IMG/VR virus record: IMGVR_UViG_3300048596_000027
Location: 1-29,088 of that record
Length of the DNA: 29,088 nucleotides
Direction: 5' to 3' (one strand)
Source: a virus
Shown: positions 15,984-23,002 of the stretch, piece by piece
Position numbering within the stretch: the first letter of the stretch is position 1
Layout: each line of letters begins with the position of its first letter
The notes under the pieces: generated by a model
Told to the model about the DNA's origin: nothing
What the model saw: only the letters and a program-made list of their open reading frames with translations
Database searches by the model: none
Program-made: the position numbers and the translations under genes

Positions 15984-16554
15984 CGCCTGGCGGTCCGCCG
16001 CGGTGAAGGACGTCAAGGCGGGCGACCCGGCATGGAGGGGTCTGTGCCTCAAACGGGCCCGCACGCTCCTCGGCGTCCCCGCGAAGTACCCGTCCGCGAT
16101 CGTCGCCTGGCGCCACGTCAAGAAGGCGGACCGGCACACCTCGAGCACCCCGCCACCGGGGGTGCCGGTGTTCTGGTCGATCGGGAAGTACGGGCACGTC
16201 GCCGTGTCCGACGGCGACGGGAAGTGCTTCTCCACCGACATCAAGCGCCGCGGCCGCCTCGACCTCGTCCCGATCTCCCTGATCGGGGCGCGGTGGGGCG
16301 CGACGTACCTGGGGTGGGCGGAGACCCTCAACGGGGTCCGCGTCTACGACCCGCCCCCGCCGGCCCCCGAACCGCACCGCGGGAACGTCGTGAAGGTCCA
16401 CCCCGGGGACACGGTCCTCGGGATCGTCGCCGCGCACGCGAAGCCCGGGACCGACTGGGCCGACGTGTGGGCGCACCCACGCAACAAGGACCTCCGGGCG
16501 CTCCGCGGGAAGCCCGAGATGATCCGCCCTGGTGACCAGGTGTGGGTCCCGTGA
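15973..16554 (+). CDS. Endolysin, CHAP-like plus LysM
   Basis: This 193-residue lysin starts at ATG 15973, or at GTG 15976 one codon later. The N-terminal domain has C25 in RGLCLKRARTLLGV, an aromatic core PSAIVAWRHVKKADRHT, PPPGVPVFWSIGKYGHVAVSD with H75, and TYLGWAETLNGVRVY, the Cys...His layout of CHAP-type peptidoglycan amidases or peptidases. A Pro-rich linker (DPPPPAPEP) leads to a LysM-like domain at about residues 138-193 (VVKVHPGDTVLGIVAAHA ... RPGDQVWVP), which should bind the wall. It overlaps the holin start by four bases (GTGA), a standard lysis pair. Confidence 0.82.
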   Translation: MVSNAWRSAAVKDVKAGDPAWRGLCLKRARTLLGVPAKYPSAIVAWRHVKKADRHTSSTPPPGVPVFWSIGKYGHVAVSDGDGKCFSTDIKRRGRLDLVPISLIGARWGATYLGWAETLNGVRVYDPPPPAPEPHRGNVVKVHPGDTVLGIVAAHAKPGTDWADVWAHPRNKDLRALRGKPEMIRPGDQVWVP

Positions 16555-16919
16555 ACCCGCCGAGCACGACCACGAAGGCGTACGTCGGCGCCGCCATCGC
16601 GGTCTGCGCCGCGATCGCGGGGATGTTCGCCGAGTCCACGATCGGGAAGCTCGCGGCGATCCTCGCGGCCGGGCTCACCGCCTACCTCGGGGTGTTCAAG
16701 GCCAAGAACACCGAGACCGTGGAGACCGGCCCGGGCGAGGGATCGGTGAAGGTCGGGACCGTCGTGTCGAAGACCGGGCAGGTCGTCGGTGAGGTCGTCG
16801 CCGACACCGGGACCGCGACCGGCGGGGTCATCGCCGGGACCACCGGGCTCGTCGGCCAGGTCCTCAACGCCACCGTCGGGAAGGTCCTCCCCACGAGCGG
16901 CACCGGGCGGCACGGGTGA
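16551..16919 (+). CDS. Holin
   Basis: This 122-residue protein starts at GTG 16551, overlapping the endolysin TGA; an in-frame GTG at 16542 is less likely. It has two predicted membrane helices, residues about 8-27 (AYVGAAIAVCAAIAGMFAES) and about 32-50 (KLAAILAAGLTAYLGVF), then a Lys-containing loop. A Gly/Val/Thr-rich C-terminal half follows (GEVVADTGTATGGVIAGTTGLV) that may form a weak third segment. Size, topology and position next to the endolysin fit a holin that makes the membrane lesion releasing the lysin. The lesion class cannot be determined from sequence. Confidence 0.72.
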   Translation: MNPPSTTTKAYVGAAIAVCAAIAGMFAESTIGKLAAILAAGLTAYLGVFKAKNTETVETGPGEGSVKVGTVVSKTGQVVGEVVADTGTATGGVIAGTTGLVGQVLNATVGKVLPTSGTGRHG

Positions 16920-16984
16920 GCCGCGACCTGCTCCTCGGTGTCCTCCCCGCCTGCGTCGTGATCCTCCTGATCGCCGTCTTCTGA
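16916..16984 (+). CDS. 22-residue single-helix membrane microprotein
   Basis: GTG 16916 overlaps the holin TGA in the same GTGA manner as its neighbours and opens a 22-residue frame: [22 protein letters not shown]. Almost the whole peptide is one membrane helix with a short charged N-terminus. Such tiny membrane peptides in lysis cassettes can act as holin partners or antiholins. The coupling and composition support a real gene, but nothing in the sequence proves function. Confidence 0.5.
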   Translation: MSRDLLLGVLPACVVILLIAVF

Positions 16985-17000
16985 TGGAAGGACCCACCCC

Positions 17001-19283
17001 ATGAGCGACACGACGGTGACCGTGCGAGGCCGCTACACCGACACCCGAGGCCGCCCCGTCCGCGGGATGGTGAAGTTCACCGCCCGCCCCGCCGTCATCT
17101 ACGACGGGGTCGACGTGGAGTTCATCGTCGGGCACACCCGCTCGATCGCCCTCGACGCCACGGGTGCGTTCACCGTCGCACTGCAGCCCACCGACGACCC
17201 GGACGCGGCCCCCCTGGACTGGACGTATCAGGTCGAGGAGTGGATCGAGGGGGCCCGGCTGAGGGCGGCGTTCGACATCGATGCCCCCATCGCCGCGGCC
17301 GGGGCGGGGATCGACCTGGGGGACGTCGCCCCGGTCACCCCGTCCTCGGGGGACCCGACGGCGTTCGTCACGTTGACGGCGTTCACGGAGGTCTCCGTCC
17401 CGCTGATGGGCGGCACGACCGGGCAGGTCCTCGCCAAGGCCTCGGGGACCGATTACGACTTCGACTGGGTCACCGGGGGCGACGGCGCACCCGGCCCGCC
17501 CGGCCCGGAAGGACCAGCCGGCCCAACGGGTCCCACGGGCGCGACGGGACCTGGCGGGCCGACCGGGGCGAAGGGCGACACAGGCGACCCGGGCTCGACC
17601 GGCGCGACGGGACCAGCCGGACCGACCGGCCCGACCGGTGCAACGGGGCCGACGGGACCCACCGGGCCGACCGGCGCCACCGGCCCCGCAGGGGACCCCG
17701 CCACCAACCTCGTCACCTCCGTCGCCGGCCGCCAAGGCGTCGTCGTCCTCACCAAGACCGACGTCGGCCTCGCCAACGTCGACAACACCACCGACGCCGC
17801 CAAGCCCGTCTCCACGGCGCAGCAGGCCGCCCTCGACCTCAAGGCCCCCCTCACCTCGCCCGCCCTCACCGGCACCCCCACCACGCCGACCGCGGCCGGT
17901 GGGACGAACACCACGCAGGTCGCGTCGACCGCGTTCGTCTCCGCCGCCGTCGCGGTCGCCGTGTCGGGGCTCCTCGAGCTGCAGGGCAACCTCGACGCAT
18001 CCGCGAACCCGAACTACCCGCCCGCGTCGAAGGGCGACCTGTACTACGTGTCGGTGGCGGGGAAGGTCGGCGGCGCGTCAGGGGTCAGCGTCGACGTCGG
18101 TGACGCGGTCGTCGCGAAGGCCGACAACGCCGGCGGCACCCAGGCCGCCGTCGGGGGCTCCTGGTTCACCCTGGAGCACAACCTCGTCGGTGCGCTCCTG
18201 TCCGCGAACAACCTCTCCGACCTGACCAACGCGGGGACGGCCAGGGCGAACCTGGGGCTCGGGACCGCCGCGACGCAGGCGTCCACCGCGTTCGAGGCCG
18301 CCGGCCAGGTCGCCGCGCACACGTTCTCCGACGTCGCCGCGGTCGTGTCCGCGAACGGTGCCCTCGTCATCGGCAAGCACAACCCCGTCGACGCCACGGG
18401 CGGCGCCAGGACCATGACCCTCGCCGACGCCGCGAGCGCGGGGCAGTTGGTGTCGTTCGAGAAGACCGACGCGACCGCGAACACGGTCACCGCGACGATG
18501 AACCTGCGGGGGACCCCCGCGTCGGCGTTCCCGTTGACGTTGCAGCGCGAGTCGATGGTGTTCGTGGGGAAGGCGGACGGGTCGTGGTGGCCGGTCGCGG
18601 GGCACAAGACGAAGAGCAGCCTGGACGCGCTGTACGCCCCCATCAGCGTGAGCACCGTGCTCGGGACCACCCCGCAGGGTTCGTTCGCGGACGTGGCGAC
18701 CCGGTTGGCGGCGCAACGCCAGACCGTCATCAACCCGGCCGCCGTCTCGCTCGTGACTATCCCCGGGGTAGCCACCGCCGCCACCGCGACCCAGGCGATC
18801 TCACCCAACCTCGACACCTACTTCCCTATCTGGTGCGCCAGCTACCTGACCTTCGACCGCCTGATATTGGAGGTCACGACGGCCAACGCCACCGTTGGCG
18901 CGATCGGACGGGTCGGGCTCTACGCCGCCGATTCGTCATGGCAACCGGGGGCGCTGATCGAGGACTTCGGGTCGGTGGCCATCGACTCCATCGGAGTGAA
19001 GACACTGACCCCCGCGTCGGGGTCGCGGACCCTGCCCGGCGGGCGCTACGTCCTCGCCTTGAACAACAACGGCGGCGCCACGACCTTCCGCATCATGCGA
19101 GGCGCCCCCGCGGCGTCGGCTCTAATACTGGCGACGTTCGGGACGTCCCCGGCCCCCGCCTTCATGCAGGCATCGCGGACCAACGCCGCGTTCCCGACCC
19201 CGGGCGCGGCATGGACGACGGCTCCGTCGAGCACGAGTGGTGTTTACCCGATCCTCCTTCGGGTCACAGCAGAGGCGGCGTGA
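17001..19283 (+). CDS. Tail fibre with collagen-like rod
   Basis: This 760-residue protein starts at ATG 17001 with GGAAGGA upstream. The N-terminal 155 residues form a beta-rich attachment domain ([25 protein letters not shown]). A rod of about 24 Gly-X-Y triplets covers residues about 162-233, with GPTGPTGAT repeats. Next come [23 protein letters not shown] and a segment with [24 protein letters not shown]; phrases of this kind are the usual trimer-forming part of phage fibres. Short alternations of [22 protein letters not shown] follow. The C-terminal 150 residues ([24 protein letters not shown] and [10 protein letters not shown]) look like a beta-sandwich tip likely to touch the host. Confidence 0.85.
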   Translation: MSDTTVTVRGRYTDTRGRPVRGMVKFTARPAVIYDGVDVEFIVGHTRSIALDATGAFTVALQPTDDPDAAPLDWTYQVEEWIEGARLRAAFDIDAPIAAAGAGIDLGDVAPVTPSSGDPTAFVTLTAFTEVSVPLMGGTTGQVLAKASGTDYDFDWVTGGDGAPGPPGPEGPAGPTGPTGATGPGGPTGAKGDTGDPGSTGATGPAGPTGPTGATGPTGPTGPTGATGPAGDPATNLVTSVAGRQGVVVLTKTDVGLANVDNTTDAAKPVSTAQQAALDLKAPLTSPALTGTPTTPTAAGGTNTTQVASTAFVSAAVAVAVSGLLELQGNLDASANPNYPPASKGDLYYVSVAGKVGGASGVSVDVGDAVVAKADNAGGTQAAVGGSWFTLEHNLVGALLSANNLSDLTNAGTARANLGLGTAATQASTAFEAAGQVAAHTFSDVAAVVSANGALVIGKHNPVDATGGARTMTLADAASAGQLVSFEKTDATANTVTATMNLRGTPASAFPLTLQRESMVFVGKADGSWWPVAGHKTKSSLDALYAPISVSTVLGTTPQGSFADVATRLAAQRQTVINPAAVSLVTIPGVATAATATQAISPNLDTYFPIWCASYLTFDRLILEVTTANATVGAIGRVGLYAADSSWQPGALIEDFGSVAIDSIGVKTLTPASGSRTLPGGRYVLALNNNGGATTFRIMRGAPAASALILATFGTSPAPAFMQASRTNAAFPTPGAAWTTAPSSTSGVYPILLRVTAEAA

Positions 19284-19633
19284 TGAAAGACCAGACCAGC
19301 CAGGGCGGTGTCCTCCGCGAGGAATGGGACACCGACACCCGCACCTACACCGCGTGGTCGGCGACCGGCGTGCAGACGGTGCAGCGCCCCTTCACCGCAG
19401 CGGAGAACACCAGGGCCGACACCCGGATCGCAGCGGGCGCCACGGAGGCCAACGAGGCCACCCTGCAGGGCTCCCTCGGCGGGGGGCAGGTCTTCGACAA
19501 CCTCCGCACCATCGCCACCGGCACCGGGCTGTTCGCCACAGCCGCCACCCGGGACGCCGCGATCCGCACCTGCGCCAGGGCCCTCGTCATCCTCATCCGC
19601 CTCCAACTCCGCAGGCTCGACGCGACCGACTGA
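19283..19633 (+). CDS. Small protein coupled to the tail fibre
   Basis: This 116-residue protein starts at ATG 19283, sharing a base with the fibre's TGA; GTG 19280 is an in-frame alternative. It contains LREEWDTDTRTYTAWSATGVQTVQRPFTAAENTRADTRIA and a C-terminal helical part (ATRDAAIRTCARALVILIRLQLRRL). A segment of the form RPFTxxENxxAD is common in small proteins encoded after actinophage fibres and may be a fibre partner, tip part or chaperone. It is the last gene of the rightward late block and is followed by a strong terminator. Confidence 0.62.
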   Translation: MKDQTSQGGVLREEWDTDTRTYTAWSATGVQTVQRPFTAAENTRADTRIAAGATEANEATLQGSLGGGQVFDNLRTIATGTGLFATAATRDAAIRTCARALVILIRLQLRRLDATD

Positions 19634-19655
19634 CCCCGCAGGTAGCGGGTACAAC

Positions 19656-19705
19656 GCGAAGCGCCCCACCCCTCCGCCCGGCTCACAAAAGCGAAGCGCC
19701 TCACC
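19656..19705 (+). repeat. Direct repeat GCGAAGCGCCYCACC
   Basis: Two 15-base copies, at 19656-19670 and 19691-19705, differ at one base. The second copy is the 5' arm of the terminator; the first can pair less well with the same 3' arm. The short word GGCTCACAA also recurs at 19680 and 19727. The region looks like a partly duplicated terminator. Confidence 0.65.
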
Positions 19706-19755
19706 TTGGCGTGGGTCCCGAACGGGGCTCACAATCGGGGTGAGGCGCTTTTCGC
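19691..19755. terminator. Compound bidirectional terminator
   Basis: GCGCCTCACC (19696-19705) pairs with GGTGAGGCGC (19739-19748). An inner stem GTGGGTCCCG (19711-19720) pairs with CGGGGCTCAC (19723-19732), with two G-U pairs. TTTT (19749-19752) follows on the + strand and AAAA (19687-19690) precedes, giving a U-run on the minus transcript as well. GCGAA/TTCGC extends the outer stem past a two-base bulge. It ends the late operon and could also stop minus-strand transcription. Confidence 0.78.
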
Positions 19756-19819
19756 ATGCGCAGACCCCGGCGACCGCGCTAACGGTCCCGGGGCGTGACC
19801 GACACCGCGAGGGGTGCCG

Positions 19820-20332
19820 ATGGCAGGCCAAGCTAGCTGCTCCGTCCGCGGATGCAACCGCCCCCACATGGCTCGCGGGTTGTGCTGCACCCACTATGGG
19901 CGACTGCACCGGGCGGGACTACTCCCTGCCGAGCAGCTCACCTTCCCCCAAGGGCACACCCTCGTGGAGAAAGATCCCGCCACGATGACCGGCACGTGCG
20001 CGACCTGCGGGCCGGGCACCCGGATGCGCCGCCGAGCGCGAGGTGATCGGTCATGGTTCGAGTGCGCCACGCCCAGTGCACGCGGTGGAGCCCGGCGCGA
20101 CCGGCTCCGCGCGTACGGGATCACCGAGGCTGATCGCGCCCGGATGCTCGACGAGCAGGGTGGGGTCTGCGCGCTGTGCCGAGACCCGGCCAAGGAGAGT
20201 CTCGTGATCGACCACTGCCACACGACAGGATCGGTACGCGGCCTGCTTTGCCACCACTGCAACGTCGGCCTCGGGTTCCTCCGCGATGACCCCGACGTGA
20301 TGGCTGCCGCGATCGAGTACCTCCGCCGCTGA
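19820..20332 (+). CDS. HNH endonuclease, endonuclease VII-like
   Basis: This 170-residue protein starts at ATG 19820 with GAGGGG five bases upstream; GTG 19814 is an in-frame alternative. The N-terminal part has a Cys/His cluster (CSVRGCNRPHMARGLCCTHYGRLHRAG) and a further CATC pair, then LRAYGITEADRARMLDEQGGVCALC. The C-terminal core, CALC ... VIDHCHTTGSVRGLLCHHCNVGLGFL, is the signature of the recombination endonuclease VII group of HNH nucleases (treble-clef zinc plus catalytic DH). It stands alone between the late terminator and the minus-strand block. It may act on branched DNA at packaging or as a free-standing homing nuclease. Confidence 0.78.
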   Translation: MAGQASCSVRGCNRPHMARGLCCTHYGRLHRAGLLPAEQLTFPQGHTLVEKDPATMTGTCATCGPGTRMRRRARGDRSWFECATPSARGGARRDRLRAYGITEADRARMLDEQGGVCALCRDPAKESLVIDHCHTTGSVRGLLCHHCNVGLGFLRDDPDVMAAAIEYLRR

Positions 20333-20370
20333 GATTCGCCGGGGGTGGGGCGCCATTCGTGCGTCCAGGG

Positions 20371-20973
20371 TCAGGACTTCGGCGGGGACTCCACAACCGC
20401 AGGCTGCACGGGCGCCGGTTTCTGCGGCGGAGTCGCGATCCTGCGGTCCGTCTCCACCCACTTACCGTTCACGCACCCGTACGTGATCTGGTACTCACCC
20501 GCCCGTGCGGGCACACCCCTCGTCTGCCCCGGCTGACACTCGGGGGCCGGCGCTGGGGGTGTCGTGGGCTTGGCCACAGGCTCCTCCTCCACGGCGACGA
20601 CCGGGGCCACGACTGGCGCCGGCTTCGGCGCGGTCGTGTTCTCCGCGCGGTCCGCGGCGGTCTCCGCCCGGTCGGCCTCGGTGGCCGCACGGTCCGCGGC
20701 CTCGGACGCAGTCTCCCCGGAACCGCCGCCCGATGTCACGACCGGCGCAGGGTGGACGACCTCGACGGTCGGAGCCGGATCCTCGTCCACCACGACGGGC
20801 GGCGTGCTCGGTTCCGACGTGGCCTCGTCGGCGACCTGATGCAACGTCACCGGGCTCGGCGCGACCGGAGCCGCCTGGCCGCTCATCACCAACGCACCAC
20901 CGACGGCGCCGCCCATGATGGCGACGACGAGGACACCCGCGGCGGTGAACCCACCCACGCTCGGGCGCCGCAT
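20371..20973 (-). CDS. Exported, membrane-anchored Ala/Pro-rich protein
   Basis: This 200-residue minus-strand protein starts at 20973, sharing a base with the upstream gene's stop (TGATG). Residues about 8-30 (GGFTAAGVLVVAIMGGAVGGALVM) form an anchor or signal. A long low-complexity stretch follows, rich in Ala, Pro, Glu, Thr and Val, with repeated AADRAATEADRAETAADRAE. A small conserved-looking end has two Cys (ECQPGQTRGVPARAGEYQITYGCVNGKWVETD), likely disulfide-bonded outside the membrane. It is co-transcribed with the next minus-strand membrane protein. A role in lysogenic conversion or superinfection exclusion is inferred from position and topology. Confidence 0.62.
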   Translation of the reverse strand: MRRPSVGGFTAAGVLVVAIMGGAVGGALVMSGQAAPVAPSPVTLHQVADEATSEPSTPPVVVDEDPAPTVEVVHPAPVVTSGGGSGETASEAADRAATEADRAETAADRAENTTAPKPAPVVAPVVAVEEEPVAKPTTPPAPAPECQPGQTRGVPARAGEYQITYGCVNGKWVETDRRIATPPQKPAPVQPAVVESPPKS

Positions 20974-21386
20974 CACAGCACCTCGAGGTTCTGCAGGTGC
21001 CAACCGGCGGAGCCCTGGTCCACGACGGTGCACGTGTAGGTGGATCGCAGCGATGCCCCGAAGGAGTTGTCGCTGTCGACCACGCCGGTCACGGTGACCG
21101 TGCCGGTCCCGGCGCTCGATGTGGCGGAGAAGTCCGCCGAGCTCGGCGACTTGAGGCGGTCCTTCACGAAGTCCTTGCACGCACGCTCCGCCATCACCGC
21201 ACCACCGGAGCCGGTCTCGGTGCCGCTGCTGGTGAGCGCGACCGCGCCCGCGCCGAGGAGCGCGCAGATGACCAGGAACGCCCCGGTGAACCACCACCGG
21301 CTGACGAAGCCGCCCGGGTCCACCGGCTCGTAGTGCACTGTGCCGTCGGCCGCGGTACGGAACGCGTACGCGGGTTCGTTCTTCAT
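20973..21386 (-). CDS. Exported membrane-anchored protein
   Basis: This 137-residue minus-strand protein starts at 21386, with an AGGGGGG site five bases upstream. A cytoplasmic N-terminus with FRTAADGTVHYEPVDP precedes a membrane segment at about residues 28-50 (RWWFTGAFLVICALLGAGAVAL). The exported domain contains AERACKDFVKDRLKSPSSADFS, VVDSDNSFGASLRSTYTCTV and a final GWHLQNLEVL. The phrase CKDFVKxxLKSPxSADF ... VDSxNSFGA ... YTC is a recurrent small exported domain in actinobacterial and phage proteins whose function I do not know. The two Cys should form a disulfide. Confidence 0.68.
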   Translation of the reverse strand: MKNEPAYAFRTAADGTVHYEPVDPGGFVSRWWFTGAFLVICALLGAGAVALTSSGTETGSGGAVMAERACKDFVKDRLKSPSSADFSATSSAGTGTVTVTGVVDSDNSFGASLRSTYTCTVVDQGSAGWHLQNLEVL

Positions 21387-21463
21387 GGTGTCCCCCCCTG
21401 GGATCTGATCACTAGGACGACCGCGGTGAACCACTGGTTGCACCCCGACCGGACGTGCCCGAC
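21387..21463 (-). promoter_or_regulatory. Intergenic dyad upstream of exported proteins
   Basis: Between the 73-residue gene and the two exported-protein genes is a near-dyad GGTGAACCAC-TGGTTGCACC (21425-21444): GGTG/CACC and AACCA/TGGTT with one extra base. It also holds TGATCA. This is where a promoter for the exported-protein pair would lie. An operator is possible but not demonstrated. Confidence 0.3.
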
Positions 21464-21685
21464 TCAACCGTTCGGCCGGTGAGCCGCCTCGTACGCGGCT
21501 CGCAGCGGTGCGCGCCGAGCCTCCGATGCCCGGTACTCCCGGAAGCACGCGAGCGCCTCCTCCGGGTCCGCGGACACCATCCACCCCGCGATGAACGAGT
21601 ACAGGCCCCCGAGGTGCTCGGCCTCGTCCGCCAGGCGGTCCAGCTCGGCGAGCGCAGCGGCCTTCACCGCCGGGTCCGGTGTCAC
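21464..21685 (-). CDS. 73-residue helical protein coupled to integrase
   Basis: Minus-strand GTG at 21685 overlaps the integrase stop (GTGA), so translation is probably coupled. The 73-residue product is mostly helical: TPDPAVKAAALAELDRLADEAEHLGG, then FIAGWMVSADPEEALACFREYRASEARR and AYEAAHR. There is no HTH that I can see, so it is not an obvious excisionase, though small excisionases vary widely. It might be a recombination directionality factor, an integrase partner or an unrelated small protein. I do not recognise the family. Confidence 0.6.
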   Translation of the reverse strand: MTPDPAVKAAALAELDRLADEAEHLGGLYSFIAGWMVSADPEEALACFREYRASEARRAPLRAAYEAAHRPNG

Positions 21686-22635
21686 CGCGCACCGCCGTCG
21701 AGGCCGGGCAGGCGCAGCACCGCGGCGCGCAACGCGTCCGGGCACACCATCGTGTAGATCTGCGTCGTCGACACGCTCGCGTGCCGCATCAGGTCCTGGA
21801 CCTCGCGGAGGTTCGCCCCACCGGAGAGCAGGAACGTCGCGAACCAGTGCCTCAAGCTGTGCGCCCCGCCCCGCACGCGGGCACGCTTCATCGCCGCCCC
21901 GATCGTGTTCGTCACCGTGTTCGGCCACACCGGGCGGCCCGCGTTCGTCGGCGACTCGAACCACAACCCGGCCGCCGGCATGAACCCCGCGAGCGCGAGG
22001 ACCTCCGGGTGCGCCGGGAGGACCGCCTCGTGGCCGCCCTTCCCGAGGACCCGCAGCGTCCCCGCACCGACGTCGAGGTCCTCCGCGTGGAACTTCGCGA
22101 TCTCGTGCGCCCGCAACCCCGCGAACGCCGCGAGGACCACCATCGCGCGGGTCCGCGGCGCGAGCTGCAGCGCCAGGACCTGCTGCAGCCCGAGGGTCGA
22201 GCACGGCCGTGGGAGACCATGAGGGCGCCGCGGGCGCCGGATAACCGCGGTCGGGTCCGTCGCGGTGAGGCCCTCGACGAGGAGCCACGCCTGCCACGCG
22301 ACGATGCTGCGGTAGTACGTCGAGCGGGTGTTCGCGTTCGTGTGCCCCGCGAGCCAGTACCGCAGCCCGTCCGGGGTGAACCGCAGCGCCGACTCCCCGG
22401 TGGCGAGGGCGGCGCGGCGGACGGCACCGGTCCGCATCTTCACCGTCGCCGGGGACAGGCCCTCGGCGAGCATCGCCATGCGCCACCGGTCGAGCAGGAC
22501 GGTGGGATCCGGGTCGGGCGCGTCTGTGACAACGACGTGATCGTTCATCGCGGCAGGATGCCGACGAAACGGGCCCCCGCTGCGCGGATCGGGCGATCTT
22601 GTGGAGACAGAACGCTTACCACATGTGGCGATCAT
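21682..22635 (-). CDS. int: Tyrosine recombinase integrase
   Basis: This 317-residue protein carries all catalytic residues of phage tyrosine recombinases: R175 (FAGLRAHEIA), K199 (VLGKGG), H259-x2-R262 (HSLRHWFA), H285 (LMRHASVST) and Y294 (TQIYT). The N-terminal SAM-like core-binding domain covers about residues 44-125. I chose the start at 22635 because GAGGA lies four bases upstream, overlapping the repressor's stop (TGAGGACCCCATG). The ATG at 22548 would give 288 residues but lacks a visible site. Integrase and repressor thus form one operon. It should integrate the phage at attP, which I could not locate with certainty. Confidence 0.9.
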   Translation of the reverse strand: MIATCGKRSVSTRSPDPRSGGPFRRHPAAMNDHVVVTDAPDPDPTVLLDRWRMAMLAEGLSPATVKMRTGAVRRAALATGESALRFTPDGLRYWLAGHTNANTRSTYYRSIVAWQAWLLVEGLTATDPTAVIRRPRRPHGLPRPCSTLGLQQVLALQLAPRTRAMVVLAAFAGLRAHEIAKFHAEDLDVGAGTLRVLGKGGHEAVLPAHPEVLALAGFMPAAGLWFESPTNAGRPVWPNTVTNTIGAAMKRARVRGGAHSLRHWFATFLLSGGANLREVQDLMRHASVSTTQIYTMVCPDALRAAVLRLPGLDGGAR

Positions 22636-22639
22636 GGGG
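22592..22639. repeat. 13-bp direct repeat near the repressor/integrase junction
   Basis: GGCGATCTTGTGG (22592-22604) and GGCGATCATGGGG (22627-22639) match at 11 of 13 positions and start 35 bases apart. Between and overlapping them is the 10-bp palindrome CCACATGTGG (22619-22628). Repeats near int can be integrase arm-type sites, but these also overlap the chosen integrase start, so the role is uncertain. Confidence 0.4.
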
Positions 22640-22642
22640 TCC

Positions 22643-23002
22643 TCACGCGGCGGCGCTCAGAGCCTCGGGCAAGGCGACCGGCCAGTAGTACCGCGGAGTA
22701 CCCTCCGCGTCTAGCAGCTCGTCGACGGGGTGCGGATTCGACACCGGGCCGGGCATGGACCCGCAGCATTCGCAGGTCGGTCCGTAGATCAGCCAGGTCT
22801 CATCCACGCCACAGGCCTTCGCCCACTGCTTGAGGTACGCCGAGCGGACCGGAACGGAGTCGCTCGCCAGCCAGCGGGACACGGTCGCGCGGCTGACCCC
22901 CAGCTCGGCCGCCATGTCGGAAGACGTGAACCGGGCGTCCTCCATCGCAATCTTCAACCGCCACCGTCGCCTCAGCGACGGGATCACTGCCGTGGTCACC
23001 AT
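22643..23002 (-). CDS. HTH immunity repressor with ssrA-like C-terminus
   Basis: This 119-residue protein starts at 23002 (minus); a farther ATG at 23065 would add 21 residues. Residues about 26-47 form a helix-turn-helix (SSDMAAELGVSRATVSRWLAS), followed by SAYLKQWAKACGVDETWLIYG, typical of XRE-type phage repressors. A Cys cluster (C77, C79, C80) and a Pro-rich stretch lead to the end ...LPEALSAAA. The run of terminal alanines resembles an ssrA-type degradation tag. It faces a divergent HTH gene at 23102 and is followed, seven bases on, by the integrase. No strong ribosome binding site is seen, so the message may be leaderless. Confidence 0.78.
   Translation of the reverse strand: MVTTAVIPSLRRRWRLKIAMEDARFTSSDMAAELGVSRATVSRWLASDSVPVRSAYLKQWAKACGVDETWLIYGPTCECCGSMPGPVSNPHPVDELLDAEGTPRYYWPVALPEALSAAA

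Noticed and set aside
17470-17700. Tandem nucleotide repeat or CRISPR-like array in the fibre gene
   Set aside because: The periodicity encodes Gly-Pro-Thr and Gly-Ala-Thr collagen triplets; there are no unique spacers.
22548-22635. Integrase start at ATG 22548 instead of 22635
   Set aside because: Kept as an alternative only: no ribosome binding site is visible there, whereas 22635 has GAGGA overlapping the repressor stop. The extra 29 residues do not look conserved, so the choice is not certain.
22690-22760. A tRNA gene or full T-arm in the repressor 3' half
   Set aside because: CGCGGAG-TACC-CTCCGCG (22692-22709) and TCGAATCC look tRNA-like in isolation, but stems do not assemble into a cloverleaf.
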